From CAIWHR01 sp963843595 (GTDB lineage: Bacteria; Pseudomonadota; Gammaproteobacteria; Burkholderiales; Casimicrobiaceae): a DNA stretch of 64,000 nucleotides. The DNA is taken from positions 1-64,000 of the forward strand of contig CAWJLG010000005.1 in NCBI GenBank assembly GCA_963843595.1. Direction: 5' to 3'. Position numbers and translations under genes: made by a program. The notes beneath the pieces were generated by a model that was given only the letters and a program-made list of their open reading frames with translations, made no database searches and was not told the origin of the DNA. This document shows, piece after piece, positions 43,132 to 52,678 of the stretch (position 1 is the first letter of the stretch; every line of letters starts with the position of its first letter).

Positions 43132-44982
43132 ATGCATGTCTACTTCGAGGACGACGGCCAGCTCAAGGCCGGCACCGTTCTCGCCGACAACGACGCGTCG
43201 CTGCAGGTCGAGGCCGCCTCCGGCAAGCGCCTCAAGATCAAGGCCGCCGCCGTGCTGCTTCGCTTCGCGGAGCCGTCGCCTTCCGCGCTGAACGCTGAAG
43301 CGCAGAAGCTCGCCAGCGAGATCGACCCGGATTTCCTCTGGGAGGTTTCGCCGGACGACGAGTTCGGGTTCTCGGACCTCGCGCGCGAATACGTCGGCCG
43401 GACGCCGCTGCCCGCCGAAGCCGCCGCTGTGGCGCTGACGCTTGCCGGCGCGCCGATGTATTTCTACAAGCGCGGCAAGGGCCGCTACCGCAAGGCGCCG
43501 CCCGATGCGCTGAAGGCGGCGCTCGCCTCCGTCGAGCGCAAGAAGCGCGAAGCCTTGCAGATGACGGCCTGGGGCGAGGAGCTCGCTGCGCGACGGCTCC
43601 CCGACGCGCTGCGCGCAAAGCTGCCGATGCTGCTCTACAAGCCCGACAAGAATGCGCTGGAGTGGAAGGCGCTGTCCGCCGCGTGCGAGGCGTTGCACAC
43701 GAATCCGGTGACGCTGCTCTCCGATTGCGGCGCGATTTCCTCGACCCACGACTATCATTTCAACCAGTTCCTGACGCATGCGTTTCCGCAGGGCGTCGCG
43801 TTTCCGGCGTGGGGGGAGCTGCCGGCGCTGCCCGAGCTGTCGGCTGCCGCAGTGCGCGCGTTCTCCATCGACGACGCGACGACCACCGAGATCGACGACG
43901 CGTTCTCGGTGCGCCTGCTGCCCAACGGCCATTACGAGATCGGCATCCACATCGCCGCGCCGGCGATCGCGATCCCGCGGGGCTCGCCGCTGGACGCGAT
44001 CGCGCGCGACCGGCTGTCCACGGTCTACATGCCGGGGCACAAGATCACGATGCTTCCGGAGCCGGCGGTCGCCGCATTCACGCTCGCGGCCGGGCACACG
44101 CCGCCCGCGCTGTCGCTCTACGCCGAGGTCGCGGCGGACGGGTCGCTGGTGCGCCACGAGACGCGGGTCGATCGCGTGCCGATCGTCGCCAACCTGCGGC
44201 TCGACGCGATCGACGAGACGTTCGCCGCCGATCTGCCGTCACCCGCGGATCCGCCGTGGACGGCGGAGCTGCGCGTTCTGTGGAAGTTCGCGCAGGCGTT
44301 GTCCGCGGCGCGCGGCAAGACCGACATCCAGCGCATCGACTACAGCTTTCACGTCGACTGGGAGGCAGCGACAGCCGGCGAGCCCGGCCGTGTCCGGATC
44401 GTGCCGCGCCCGCGCGGCTCGCCGCTCGACAAGCTGGTCTCGGAGCTGATGATCTTCGTCAACAGCACGTGGGGCAAGCGGTTGGCCGATGCCCGAATGG
44501 CCGGCCTGTACCGGACGCAAGCCGCCGGGAAGGTCAAGATGAGCACCCGTCCGGCCGAGCACCAGGGGCTCGGACTTTCGCACTACCTGTGGGCGAGTTC
44601 GCCGCTGCGGCGCTACAGCGACCTCGTCAATCAGCGGCAGCTCGTGGCCGCCGTCACGGGCGACAAGCCTCCCTACGCGGACAACGACGCGGACCTCTTT
44701 GCCGCCCTCGCCGACTTCGAGGCCACGTATTCGAACTACGCCGAGTTCCAGGACCGCATGGAGCACTACTGGTGCCTGCGCTGGCTGCTGCAGGAGAACG
44801 TCGCCGAAACGACGGCGACGGTGATCCGCGAGAATCTGGTGCGTTTCGAGCGGTTGCCGCTCGTTCTCCGGCTCGCGGATCTGCCCGTGCTGGCGCCCGA
44901 GACGGCGGTGCGGGTCGCCATCGGCCGCATCGACCTGCTCGCCGCGACCCTCGAATGCCGTTACGCCGGCCTGACGAACTGA
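43132..44982 (+). CDS. RNB-domain exoribonuclease (RNase II/R-like)
   Basis: Degrades RNA 3' to 5', 616 residues. The RNB catalytic domain spans roughly residues 230-520. SIDDATTTEIDDAFSV (near 244-259) carries the metal-binding aspartates, with YMPGHKITMLPE and ASSPLRRYSDLVNQRQL also conserved. The N-terminal 200 residues lack clear cold-shock domains. It is followed by a TonB-like gene, aroE and mtgA, an order I recognise from Burkholderiales. Start ATG 43132. Confidence 0.9.
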   Translation: MHVYFEDDGQLKAGTVLADNDASLQVEAASGKRLKIKAAAVLLRFAEPSPSALNAEAQKLASEIDPDFLWEVSPDDEFGFSDLAREYVGRTPLPAEAAAVALTLAGAPMYFYKRGKGRYRKAPPDALKAALASVERKKREALQMTAWGEELAARRLPDALRAKLPMLLYKPDKNALEWKALSAACEALHTNPVTLLSDCGAISSTHDYHFNQFLTHAFPQGVAFPAWGELPALPELSAAAVRAFSIDDATTTEIDDAFSVRLLPNGHYEIGIHIAAPAIAIPRGSPLDAIARDRLSTVYMPGHKITMLPEPAVAAFTLAAGHTPPALSLYAEVAADGSLVRHETRVDRVPIVANLRLDAIDETFAADLPSPADPPWTAELRVLWKFAQALSAARGKTDIQRIDYSFHVDWEAATAGEPGRVRIVPRPRGSPLDKLVSELMIFVNSTWGKRLADARMAGLYRTQAAGKVKMSTRPAEHQGLGLSHYLWASSPLRRYSDLVNQRQLVAAVTGDKPPYADNDADLFAALADFEATYSNYAEFQDRMEHYWCLRWLLQENVAETTATVIRENLVRFERLPLVLRLADLPVLAPETAVRVAIGRIDLLAATLECRYAGLTN

Positions 44983-45059
44983 CACCGGGGTCGACGTCGG
45001 GGGCGTCCGGCCGGAGCGCCAAGCTACAATAGTCCGTTCAGATACGGCGCCCCGAACAC

Positions 45060-46217
45060 TTGCCGCGCAAATCCGCTTCGCCGAGGACACCGCCCGCCGT
45101 GCCGGCCGCTGATGCGCCGACGCCGCGGGGTGCCGCCGGCGCGCGTCCTCAGCAGGGGAAGAAGGCCGCGCCGTCGGCGGGCAAGACGCCGCGAGGCACG
45201 GCATCTGCCGGCGCGCCGCTCGCCGCGAAGGTGCCGGCGGCAGACAAGCCGCGTCGTGCTGCGCGTCCGGTCGTGGCGCCCGCGCCCGCCCCGGTCCCCG
45301 CCGCCACGCACGGCGGCGCCGCCGCACTCGACTGGCCGGCGTGGACGCCGTCGTTTGGTGCGGACGACCGCCGCAACCGCCTCATCACGTACGCACTCGG
45401 CATTTCGATTGCCGTCCACATGGTGCTGCTCGCGATCCGCTTCCAGCCGTTCGATTTGAAGTCGATGCTCGACCGCGGGCCGCCGCTCGAGGTCGCGCTC
45501 GTCAACGCCCGGTCGCCGACCAAACCGACCAAAGCGGACATTCTCGCGCAGGCGAACCTCGACGGCGGCGGCAACACCGACGCCAACCGTCGCGCGAAGA
45601 CGCCGCTGCCGGCGTTGCCCAAGGACAACGCCAACAGTCAGATCACGGTTGCCACGCAGCAGGTCGAGCGACTCGAGCGGCAGACGAAGGAAATGCTCAC
45701 CCAGCTCAAGAGCGAGCCGACTGCGCCGCCGGCGCCGAAGCCGGTCGAGGCCGTCCCGACGCCGGAGCTGCCGACCGCCACCGAGTTGATGCAGCGCACG
45801 CTCGAAGCGATGCGGCTCGAAGCGCAGATCGCCAAGCAGATGGACGCCTATCAGAAGCGGCCCAAGCGGCGCTTCGTCGGCGCCCGCGCCGAGGAGTACC
45901 GTTTCGCGCGCTACGTCGAGGATTGGCGGCTCAAGGTCGAGCGCGTCGGCAACCTCAACTACCCGGAGGCCGCAAGGCAGCTCAAGCTCTACGGCAACCT
46001 GCTCATCACCGTGTCCATCCGCAGCGACGGCAGCGTCGAGCAGGTCGAGATCAACCGGTCCTCGGGGCAGCGCGTCCTCGACGCGGCCGCCCGGAAGATC
46101 GTCGAGATGGCCGCGCCCTACGCTCCGTTTCCGCCGGACATCAAGCGCGACACCGACATCCTGCACATCACGCGGACGTGGTCGTTCACCAAGTCCGACG
46201 AGCTCGTCAGCGAATGA
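45060..46217 (+). CDS. TonB-like energy-transduction protein
   Basis: 385 residues. An unusual Pro/Ala/Lys-rich cytoplasmic N-terminus (1-100) is followed by one membrane segment (about 108-127, LITYALGISIAVHMVLLAI), a periplasmic linker with coiled-coil-prone QQVERLERQTKEMLTQL, and a C-terminal TonB domain (about 290-380) with YPEAARQ and SSGQRVLDAAARKIV. No ATG fits; TTG 45060 appears to be the start. It probably transmits membrane energy or spans the periplasm to outer-membrane receptors. TACAAT at 45025-45030 is a possible -10. Confidence 0.85.
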   Translation: MPRKSASPRTPPAVPAADAPTPRGAAGARPQQGKKAAPSAGKTPRGTASAGAPLAAKVPAADKPRRAARPVVAPAPAPVPAATHGGAAALDWPAWTPSFGADDRRNRLITYALGISIAVHMVLLAIRFQPFDLKSMLDRGPPLEVALVNARSPTKPTKADILAQANLDGGGNTDANRRAKTPLPALPKDNANSQITVATQQVERLERQTKEMLTQLKSEPTAPPAPKPVEAVPTPELPTATELMQRTLEAMRLEAQIAKQMDAYQKRPKRRFVGARAEEYRFARYVEDWRLKVERVGNLNYPEAARQLKLYGNLLITVSIRSDGSVEQVEINRSSGQRVLDAAARKIVEMAAPYAPFPPDIKRDTDILHITRTWSFTKSDELVSE

Positions 46218-46317
46218 CGGCAGACGCGGTCGGCGCCCGCGCGAACTCCCGACCCCGTCGTGCCCGGTGCGCGGCGCACGCCCGATCCTCCTTCCTTCCC
46301 CTTCCCCGGACGTCACC

Positions 46318-47151
46318 ATGACCGACCGCTACGCCGTCATCGGCAACCCCATCGCGCACTCGAAATCACCGATCATCCACGCCGAATTCGCCCGGCAGAC
46401 CGGGCAGGACATGAGCTACGAGCGGCTGCTCGCGCCCCTCGATGGCTTCGCGGCCGCGGTCGCGCAGTTCGCGCGCGAGGGCGGGCGCGGCCTCAACGTG
46501 ACGGTCCCGTTCAAGCTCGAGGCGTTCGCGCTTGCGGGCACCGCCACCGAGCGGGCGCAGCTCGCAGGCGCGGTCAACACGCTGAAGCGCGTCGACGACG
46601 GCTGGCTCGCCGACAACACCGACGGCGCGGGGTTCGTCCACGACATCGTCGAGAACTACGGCGTTTCGCTCGGCGGCAAGCGGATCGTGCTGCTGGGCGC
46701 GGGAGGGGCCGCGCGCGGGATCCTGAAACCGCTCCTCGACCGGCGGCCCGCGCTGCTCGTCGTGGCCAATCGGACGCAGGCGAAAGCGGACGCGCTCGTC
46801 CAGAAGTTCCGTCCGTACGGCCCGATCGAAACGCTCGCACCGGCCGCGCTCGCCGGCCACGCGTTCGACATCGTGATCAATGCAACGAGCTTCGGCCTCA
46901 AGGACGACGCTGGCGCGCCGGCACCCTGGCCGGCGACGATCTTCGCCCGCGACGCGTTCGCGTGCGACCTCGTGTACGGCGAGGCGGCGACGCCGTTCGT
47001 CCGCTTCGCACGTGCGAGCGGCGCCGCGGCGACCGCGGATGGACTCGGGATGCTCATCGAGCAGGCGGCGGAAAGCTTCTACCTGTGGCGCGGCGTGCGG
47101 CCGGACACGAAGTCGCTGCACACGCTGCTGCGCTCGCACAGTCACGGCTGA
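46318..47151 (+). CDS. aroE: shikimate dehydrogenase (housekeeping copy)
   Basis: NADP-dependent reduction of 3-dehydroshikimate to shikimate, 277 residues. All standard residues are present: SKSP (15-18), NVTVPFK with catalytic K66, N87, NTDG (D102) and LGAGGAARG (126-134). Start ATG 46318. The intact SKSP and NTDG motifs and the position between tonB and mtgA mark it as the biosynthetic enzyme, against the divergent copies at 4130 and 28578. It is nevertheless clearly related to the 28578 copy, sharing TDRYA, HAEFAR and YLW/VWWRGVRPDT. Confidence 0.93.
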   Translation: MTDRYAVIGNPIAHSKSPIIHAEFARQTGQDMSYERLLAPLDGFAAAVAQFAREGGRGLNVTVPFKLEAFALAGTATERAQLAGAVNTLKRVDDGWLADNTDGAGFVHDIVENYGVSLGGKRIVLLGAGGAARGILKPLLDRRPALLVVANRTQAKADALVQKFRPYGPIETLAPAALAGHAFDIVINATSFGLKDDAGAPAPWPATIFARDAFACDLVYGEAATPFVRFARASGAAATADGLGMLIEQAAESFYLWRGVRPDTKSLHTLLRSHSHG

Positions 47152-47159
47152 ACCGGAGA

Positions 47160-47888
47160 ATGGCCCGCGCCCCGACGGCAGGCCGCGGGCTTGTCGCCAC
47201 CGTCGGCCGCACGGTCGGCTGGCTTGTCGCCGCTGCGCTGGGCATCGCGCTGCTGTGGCTGGCCTGGATCGCCTTCCACGTCGGGTGGTACCGCTACATC
47301 CCGCCGAGCGAAACCTCGTTCATGGCGCAGCGGATGGTCGAGGCGCGGGCGAAGAATCCCCGGGCGGAGCTGCGCTACACGTGGGTGGCGTACGCGCGCA
47401 TTTCGCCGCAGCTCAAACGCGCGATGATCGCCGCCGAAGACGCGAAGTTCGTCGACCACGAAGGCTTCGACTGGGACGGCATCGCGCTGGCGCTCGAGAA
47501 GAACCAGAGGAAGGGCCGCATCGTCGCTGGCGGCTCGACGATCACGCAGCAACTCGCGAAGAATCTCTTCCTGTCGCCGTCGCGCAGTTACGCGCGCAAG
47601 GCCGAGGAGGCGGCGATCACGGTGCTGCTCGAAGCGCTGCTGCCGAAGCGGCGGATCTTCGAGCTTTATCTCAACGTCATCGAGTGGGGCAACGGCGTGT
47701 TCGGCGCCGAGGCCGCGGCGCAGCGTTACTTCGGCGTTTCTGCCGCGCAGCTGTCCGCCGAGCAGGCGGCGCGGCTCGCCGCGATGGCGCCCAATCCGCG
47801 CTTCTACGAGCGCAATCAGGGTGCGCCGGGACTCAATCGCAAGATCGGGATCATCCTCGCCCGAATGCCGTCGGCCGAGATTCCCTAG
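47160..47888 (+). CDS. mtgA: monofunctional biosynthetic peptidoglycan transglycosylase
   Basis: Polymerises lipid II glycan strands at the inner membrane, 242 residues, family-typical. One N-terminal membrane anchor (about 18-42), then the GT51 domain with catalytic E93 in AAEDAKFVDHEGFD and GGSTITQQLAKNLFLSP, plus RRIFELYLNVIEWG. Start ATG 47160, eight bases after the aroE stop, so co-transcribed with it. No penicillin-binding domain, as expected for MtgA. Confidence 0.95.
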   Translation: MARAPTAGRGLVATVGRTVGWLVAAALGIALLWLAWIAFHVGWYRYIPPSETSFMAQRMVEARAKNPRAELRYTWVAYARISPQLKRAMIAAEDAKFVDHEGFDWDGIALALEKNQRKGRIVAGGSTITQQLAKNLFLSPSRSYARKAEEAAITVLLEALLPKRRIFELYLNVIEWGNGVFGAEAAAQRYFGVSAAQLSAEQAARLAAMAPNPRFYERNQGAPGLNRKIGIILARMPSAEIP

Positions 47889-48054
47889 CCCGCCGGGCGC
47901 CGCCGCCGGCGATCCGCGCCGGTCCGTGGCGCCGTGTGCCATCGCGCGAACGGGACGGTCCCGATCCGATCCCGGTCGCCCACGGCTCGGGGCGTTGCGC
48001 GTAGAATGCGCTGCGTCTCAACACGTCGCACGCCCGCTTGATCACGCCCCTCCC

Positions 48055-49530
48055 ATGTCCGAGACCCTCGACAAAGCCGACGCCGAGCGGACGGAGGCGC
48101 GCGCGAGCGTGCAGGACGCGCTCGCCGAGGTAACGGCGCTCCTGCGTCGCCACCGGCTCGTCGAAGGGCTGGTGCACGAGCAGATGGAACACGAGCCGGG
48201 CGGCGCGCGCGGCGAGCTGGCCGAGAGCCTCGTCTACCGGCAGAACAAGGCCGAGCTGCAGCGCAAGCTCGACCGGCTGCATTCGGCCGACATCGCGTAC
48301 GTCCTCGAGGCGCTGCCGCTCGACGAGCGGCTCTACATCTGGGACCTCGTCCGCGCCTCGCGCGACGGCGACATCCTGCTCGAGGTCTCCGACGCCGTCC
48401 GCGAGTCGCTGATCTCGTCGATGGACACCGAGGAGCTCGTCGCCGCGACCGAGTCCCTCGAAGCCGACGAGATCGCGGAACTCGCCCCGGACCTCCCGCA
48501 GGAGGTCATGGACGACGTGTTCCAGAGCCTCCCGGTGGAGGAGCGGGAGCAGCTGCGCGCCGCGATGTCCTTCGACGACGACATGGTCGGCGCGCTGATG
48601 GATTTCGAGGACGTGACGGTGCGTCCCGATGTCACGCTCGAAGTCGTGCTGCGCTATCTGCGGCGGTTCGAGGAGCTGCCGAGCCAGACGGACCAGCTCT
48701 TCGTCGTCGACCGCGAGGAGAAGCTCCTCGGCGTGCTGCCGATCAACAAGCTGATCGTCACCGACCCGGATGCGACGGTGGAGGCGATCATGCAGCCGCC
48801 GACGGTGAAGCTCCTGCAGCACGAGCACGCCGACGTCGCCGCCAGCGCATTCGAGCGCTACGACCTCGTGTCGGCGCCGGTCGTCGACACCAACGACAAG
48901 CTCGTCGGCCGCGTGACCGTCGACGAAGTGCTCGATTTCGTCCGCCAGAGCGGCGAGGAGGACCTGCTGGCGCAGGCCGGCCTGCGTGAGGAGGAGGACG
49001 TCTTCGCGTCGGTGTGGGCGTCGTTCAAGAACCGCTGGGCGTGGCTGGCGATCAACCTCGTCACCGCGTTCATCGCCTCGCGCGTGATCGGTGTGTTCGA
49101 AGGCTCGATCGAGAAGCTCGTCGCACTGGCGGCCTTGATGCCGATCGTCGCCGGCATCGGCGGCAATTCCGGGAACCAGACGATCACGATGATCGTCCGC
49201 GCGGCGGCGCTGGGGCAGTTCGCGCTCGCCAACGCCCGGCAGCTCATTCGGAAGGAGATCGTCGTCAGCCTGCTCAACGGGCTCATCTGGGGCGGGGTCA
49301 TGGGGCTGGTCGCGATGCTGCTCTACAAGGACGTCCCGCTCGGCCTGGTGATGGTGCTGGCGATGACGCTGAACCTGATGCTGTCGGCACTGATGGGCGT
49401 GCTGATCCCGATGACGATGATCCGCTTCGGCCGCGACCCGGCGCTCGGCTCGTCGGTGCTGATCACCGCCGTCACCGACTCGGGCGGCTTTTTCATCTTT
49501 CTCGGACTTGCCACGCTGTTCCTCGTCTGA
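48055..49530 (+). CDS. mgtE: magnesium transporter MgtE
   Basis: Mg2+ channel/transporter, 491 residues. Order of domains: acidic MgtE N domain (about 60-160), two CBS domains (about 165-290, with QTDQLFVVDREEKLLG and SAPVVDTNDKLVGRV), a plug helix, and five membrane helices from about 330, including GIGGNSGNQTITMIVRA and ITAVTDSGGFF, which line the pore. Start ATG 48055; TAGAAT at 48002-48007 may be its -10. No Mg riboswitch was seen upstream. Monocistronic; a hairpin follows at 49568. Confidence 0.94.
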   Translation: MSETLDKADAERTEARASVQDALAEVTALLRRHRLVEGLVHEQMEHEPGGARGELAESLVYRQNKAELQRKLDRLHSADIAYVLEALPLDERLYIWDLVRASRDGDILLEVSDAVRESLISSMDTEELVAATESLEADEIAELAPDLPQEVMDDVFQSLPVEEREQLRAAMSFDDDMVGALMDFEDVTVRPDVTLEVVLRYLRRFEELPSQTDQLFVVDREEKLLGVLPINKLIVTDPDATVEAIMQPPTVKLLQHEHADVAASAFERYDLVSAPVVDTNDKLVGRVTVDEVLDFVRQSGEEDLLAQAGLREEEDVFASVWASFKNRWAWLAINLVTAFIASRVIGVFEGSIEKLVALAALMPIVAGIGGNSGNQTITMIVRAAALGQFALANARQLIRKEIVVSLLNGLIWGGVMGLVAMLLYKDVPLGLVMVLAMTLNLMLSALMGVLIPMTMIRFGRDPALGSSVLITAVTDSGGFFIFLGLATLFLV

Positions 49531-49567
49531 TCACGTGCGTTCGCCGGTGGCCGTCCCCGGCGGCGTC

Positions 49568-49589
49568 GACGCCCGTCCACGCGGGCGTC
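49568..49589 (+). terminator. hairpin after mgtE
   Basis: GACGCCCG (49568-49575) and CGGGCGTC (49582-49589) pair perfectly around a 6-base loop, 38 bases after the mgtE stop. The downstream sequence is not T-rich, so termination may be partial or Rho-assisted. Confidence 0.5.
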
Positions 49590-49633
49590 GGGGCGGTCTT
49601 CGCTTATATCCGCAGGTTTGGCGAACGGGTGCA

Positions 49634-49664
49634 TTGGGGAATAAAGCCGTCCGCGGCCTGTTTG
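49634..49664 (+). promoter_or_regulatory. possible ECF-type promoter before the lipoprotein/sigma operon
   Basis: TTGGGGAATAAA (49634-49645) lies about 60 bases before the lipoprotein start, followed 13 bases later by TGTTT. GGAAT-type -35 elements are usual for ECF sigma factors, so this may be an autoregulated promoter. Only one copy was found; the msrP upstream region lacks it. Confidence 0.35.
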
Positions 49665-49705
49665 CCGAGGTGAGTTCCACGACAACAACCCAAGGGAGCA
49701 CGCCA

Positions 49706-50089
49706 ATGATTTGTACGCTACGCAACATCGCCATGGCCGTCGCCGTTGTTTCGCTGTCCGCCTGCGCGACGATGATGCCGGGAGCGCCGGCCAAGGTCGC
49801 CGACGGCGTCCTGACCAATCCGGCCGGAATGACGCTCTACACGTTCGACCGTGACGCCGCCGACAGCGGCAAGAGCGTCTGCAACGGTCCGTGCGCGGCC
49901 AACTGGCCGCCGCTGATGGCCACTGCCGACGCCAGGGGCATGGGTGCGTGGTCAATCGTCACCCGCGACGATGGCGCGAAGCAGTGGGCGTACAAGGGCA
50001 AGCCGCTCTACCTCTGGTCGAAGGACCAGAAGCCGGGCGACAGGACCGGTGACGGCTTCAACAACGTCTGGCGCATCGCCAGGGAGTAG
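49706..50089 (+). CDS. COG4315-like secreted lipoprotein
   Basis: 127 residues. Signal peptide with a lipobox (VVSLSAC, cysteine at about 20), so probably lipid-anchored. The rest holds two repeats of the small COG4315 type: TNPAGMTLYTFDRDAADSGKS..C..CAANWPP and a later KQWAYKGKPLYLWSKDQKPGD. Two cysteines in CNGPC could form a disulfide or bind a ligand. Function not established in the family. It precedes an ECF sigma/anti-sigma pair by 27 bases, so it may be a stress-induced envelope protein. Confidence 0.85.
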   Translation: MICTLRNIAMAVAVVSLSACATMMPGAPAKVADGVLTNPAGMTLYTFDRDAADSGKSVCNGPCAANWPPLMATADARGMGAWSIVTRDDGAKQWAYKGKPLYLWSKDQKPGDRTGDGFNNVWRIARE

Positions 50090-50116
50090 CGACCGGCGTA
50101 CCATCGGACGCCCTCG

Positions 50117-50668
50117 ATGTCCGCCGATCCCCCCCTGCCGCATCCCGATCTCGTCGCCGCGCTGCCGCGACTGCGTCGTTACGCGCGCGTGCTGACCGGC
50201 GACGCGTCGCGTGCCGACGACCTCGTGCAGGACACGCTGGCGCGGGCCTGGGAGAAGCGGCGATTGTGGCAGGCAGGGACCGATCTGCGTGCCTGGCTTT
50301 TCACCGTCATGCACAACGTCCACATCAACCAGCTGGCACTCCTGCGCCGCGACGCGGCGAACGTGTCGCTCGATGCGGAAGGCGGGTTCGCGGCCTGGCA
50401 GACGCCGGTCCGCGGCAACCAGTTCGAGCGCGTCGAGCTCATGGAAATCGTCCAGCAGATGGGTCGCCTGCCCGCCGATCAGCGCGAGGTGCTGCTGCTC
50501 GCTGCCGTCGAGGAGCTTCGCTACGAGGAGATCGCCGCGGTGTTGGCAATTCCGGTCGGTACGGTCATGTCGCGGCTGTCGCGGGCTCGCGACAAATTGA
50601 AACGGCTGATCGGTGACGGGACTCCGTCCCTGAAGGTCGTCAAGATGAGCCCGGGAGTCGCACCATGA
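50117..50668 (+). CDS. ECF-family RNA polymerase sigma factor
   Basis: 183 residues. Region 2 (about 15-80) with DLVQDTLARAWEKR and region 4 (about 115-165) with LPADQREVLLLAAVEELRYEEIAAVL and the HTH IPVGTVMSRLSRARDKLKR. Start ATG 50117. The gene overlaps the next by four bases (ATGA), coupling it to its anti-sigma factor. The lipoprotein upstream and methionine-sulfoxide repair genes downstream suggest an envelope oxidative-stress response. Confidence 0.92.
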   Translation: MSADPPLPHPDLVAALPRLRRYARVLTGDASRADDLVQDTLARAWEKRRLWQAGTDLRAWLFTVMHNVHINQLALLRRDAANVSLDAEGGFAAWQTPVRGNQFERVELMEIVQQMGRLPADQREVLLLAAVEELRYEEIAAVLAIPVGTVMSRLSRARDKLKRLIGDGTPSLKVVKMSPGVAP

Positions 50669-51492
50669 GTCCCACCCCGCTTCCCGATTTCGACCTTCAC
50701 GCCTACGCCGACGGCCAGCTCGCGCGCGAGCGCATGGCCGCGGTCGAGGCGACCCTCGCGCGGGATCCTGCGCTCGCCGCCCGCGTCGCCGAAATTCGTA
50801 CCCAGAACGCCGCGTTGCGCGATGCGCTCGACCCGCTTCTGGCGGAGCCGTTGCCGGGCCGGTTGCTGGCCGCGGCCACACCGCCGGCGTCGGGTGCGGC
50901 GGCCGCACGCCGGTGGCTGATGCCGGTGTTTGCTGCCGCGGCCACGCTCGTGCTCGGGCTCGGGATCGGCTGGTACGGTCGCGGAACCGTGCTGGAAGAA
51001 GCCGGTACGCCGACGACGTTCGCCAGGCAGGCGGCGTTCACGCACGCGCTGTACGCGGCGGATGCGCGGCGCCCGGTCGAGGTCTGGGCCAACGAGGAAA
51101 AAAGCCTCGCCACCTGGCTCACCAAGCGTCTCGGGCACCCGATGCACGTCCCGGATCTCAACGGTCTCGGTTTTGCGCTGGTCGGGGGCCGTCTGGTCGC
51201 CGGCAACGAGAAGCCCACCGGCCTTTACATGTACGAGAACGCCGACAAGCAGCGTCTCACGCTGCAGATCCGCAAGGACACCAAGCACATCGGCGCTCCG
51301 GTCTCCGGCAACGTCGACACGGCGTTCCGCTATGCGGTCGAGAACGGCGTCGGCGTGTTCTACTGGATCGACAACGACTGCGGCTATGCGCTGTCGGGCA
51401 ACCTCGATCGCGGGCAGCTCTTGACGGTCGCCCGGGTGGTCTACGGCCAACTTGCCGCCGCCGAAGCCACGGGCGCCGTCAAGTCGAATTGA
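50665..51492 (+). CDS. membrane anti-sigma factor
   Basis: 275 residues with one membrane helix (about 85-105). The cytoplasmic N-terminus (LPDFDLHAYADGQLARERMAAVE) matches the anti-sigma helix pattern DFDLHAYADGQL seen in RsiW/ChrR-type partners, but has no zinc-binding HxxxCxxC motif. The periplasmic part includes FYWIDNDCGYALSGNL; a possible sensor. Start ATG 50665 overlaps the sigma gene. It presumably holds the ECF factor inactive until envelope stress. Confidence 0.88.
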   Translation: MSPTPLPDFDLHAYADGQLARERMAAVEATLARDPALAARVAEIRTQNAALRDALDPLLAEPLPGRLLAAATPPASGAAAARRWLMPVFAAAATLVLGLGIGWYGRGTVLEEAGTPTTFARQAAFTHALYAADARRPVEVWANEEKSLATWLTKRLGHPMHVPDLNGLGFALVGGRLVAGNEKPTGLYMYENADKQRLTLQIRKDTKHIGAPVSGNVDTAFRYAVENGVGVFYWIDNDCGYALSGNLDRGQLLTVARVVYGQLAAAEATGAVKSN

Positions 51493-51652
51493 CCCCGTCG
51501 TCGTACCGGTCTTGCGGCGGTCGCGCGAGGGCGAACCGCGGGGCGATTTGCGCGGTCGTAAGCTTGTCGCCAAGATAGCGACCAACGAAGGCGTGGGGAG
51601 GCTCGCGCCCTGTCCTTCTCGCCGACTCCCATTTCCCGTCCCCGTTGCCACC

Positions 51653-52612
51653 ATGCTGATTCGCCGCCCGCCCGACACCGCCCCCTCCGAGATCACCCCC
51701 CGCGAGATCTGGCAACGACGCCGCGAGTTCATCAAGGCGGCGAGCGGTCTTGCCGCCGGCGCGGCGGTGGGAATGGGCATGCCCACCATCGCCCTCGGGC
51801 AGGGCAAGGCGACCACGGTCAAGCTCTTCGGCGTCAAGCCCTCGTCGTTGTCGACCGACGAGAAGAAGAACTCGAAGGACGAGGTCACGGGCTACAACAA
51901 CTTCTACGAGTTCGGCACCGACAAGGAGGATCCGGCGGAGTACGCGCACACGCTGGTGACGCGTCCGTGGACCGTCGCGGTCGAGGGCGCGGTCGGCAAA
52001 CCGAGGATCTTCGACATCGACGAGCTCCTGAAGCTCGCGCCGCTGGAGGAGCGCATCTACCGGCTGCGCTGCGTCGAGGGCTGGTCGATGGTGATCCCGT
52101 GGGTCGGCTATTCGCTGGCGGCGCTCATCCGCCGCGTCGAGCCCACGGGCAATGCGAAGTTCGTCGAATTCGTCACGCTGGCCGATCCCAGACAGATGCC
52201 GGGCGTGCGCTCGCACGTGCTCGAATGGCCGTACGTGGAGGGTCTGCGTCTCGACGAGGCGATGCATCCGCTGACGCTGCTGACGCTGGGTCTGTACGGC
52301 GAGACGCTGCCCAATCAGAACGGCGCGCCGGTGCGCGTCGTCGTGCCGTGGAAATACGGCTTCAAGAGCGCCAAGTCGCTCGTGAAGATCCGCTTCGTCG
52401 AACAACAGCCGCGCACGGCGTGGAGCAAGGCGATCCCGAGCGAATACGGTTTCTATTCCAACGTGAACCCCGAAGTCGACCACCCGCGCTGGTCGCAGGC
52501 GACGGAGCGTCGGCTGGGCGAACTGGGCAAGCGCAAGACGCTCAAGTTCAACGGCTACGGCGACCAGGTTGCCTCGCTCTATGCCGGGATGGATCTCAAG
52601 AAGTATTACTGA
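51653..52612 (+). CDS. msrP: protein-methionine-sulfoxide reductase catalytic subunit
   Basis: Periplasmic molybdenum enzyme that repairs oxidised methionine, 319 residues. Tat signal RRREFIKAA (22-30) with a hydrophobic stretch behind it, the molybdenum-ligand cysteine in RLRCVEGWSMVIPW (C140), and MsrP blocks YNNFYEFGTDKEDPA and WKYGFKSAKSLVKI. Start ATG 51653. msrQ follows after 66 bases. Proximity to the sigma/anti-sigma pair suggests, but does not prove, shared control. Confidence 0.95.
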   Translation: MLIRRPPDTAPSEITPREIWQRRREFIKAASGLAAGAAVGMGMPTIALGQGKATTVKLFGVKPSSLSTDEKKNSKDEVTGYNNFYEFGTDKEDPAEYAHTLVTRPWTVAVEGAVGKPRIFDIDELLKLAPLEERIYRLRCVEGWSMVIPWVGYSLAALIRRVEPTGNAKFVEFVTLADPRQMPGVRSHVLEWPYVEGLRLDEAMHPLTLLTLGLYGETLPNQNGAPVRVVVPWKYGFKSAKSLVKIRFVEQQPRTAWSKAIPSEYGFYSNVNPEVDHPRWSQATERRLGELGKRKTLKFNGYGDQVASLYAGMDLKKYY

Positions 52613-52678
52613 CCGTGCACGCAGGCGAGCGCCAGCACCCCTCGGCGGCCGGCTGCCTCACCGCGTGCGGGGTAACCG

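Noticed and set aside
47889..48054. Magnesium riboswitch upstream of mgtE
   Set aside because: The 166-base gap is partly taken by the mtgA end region and no conserved M-box elements were recognisable.
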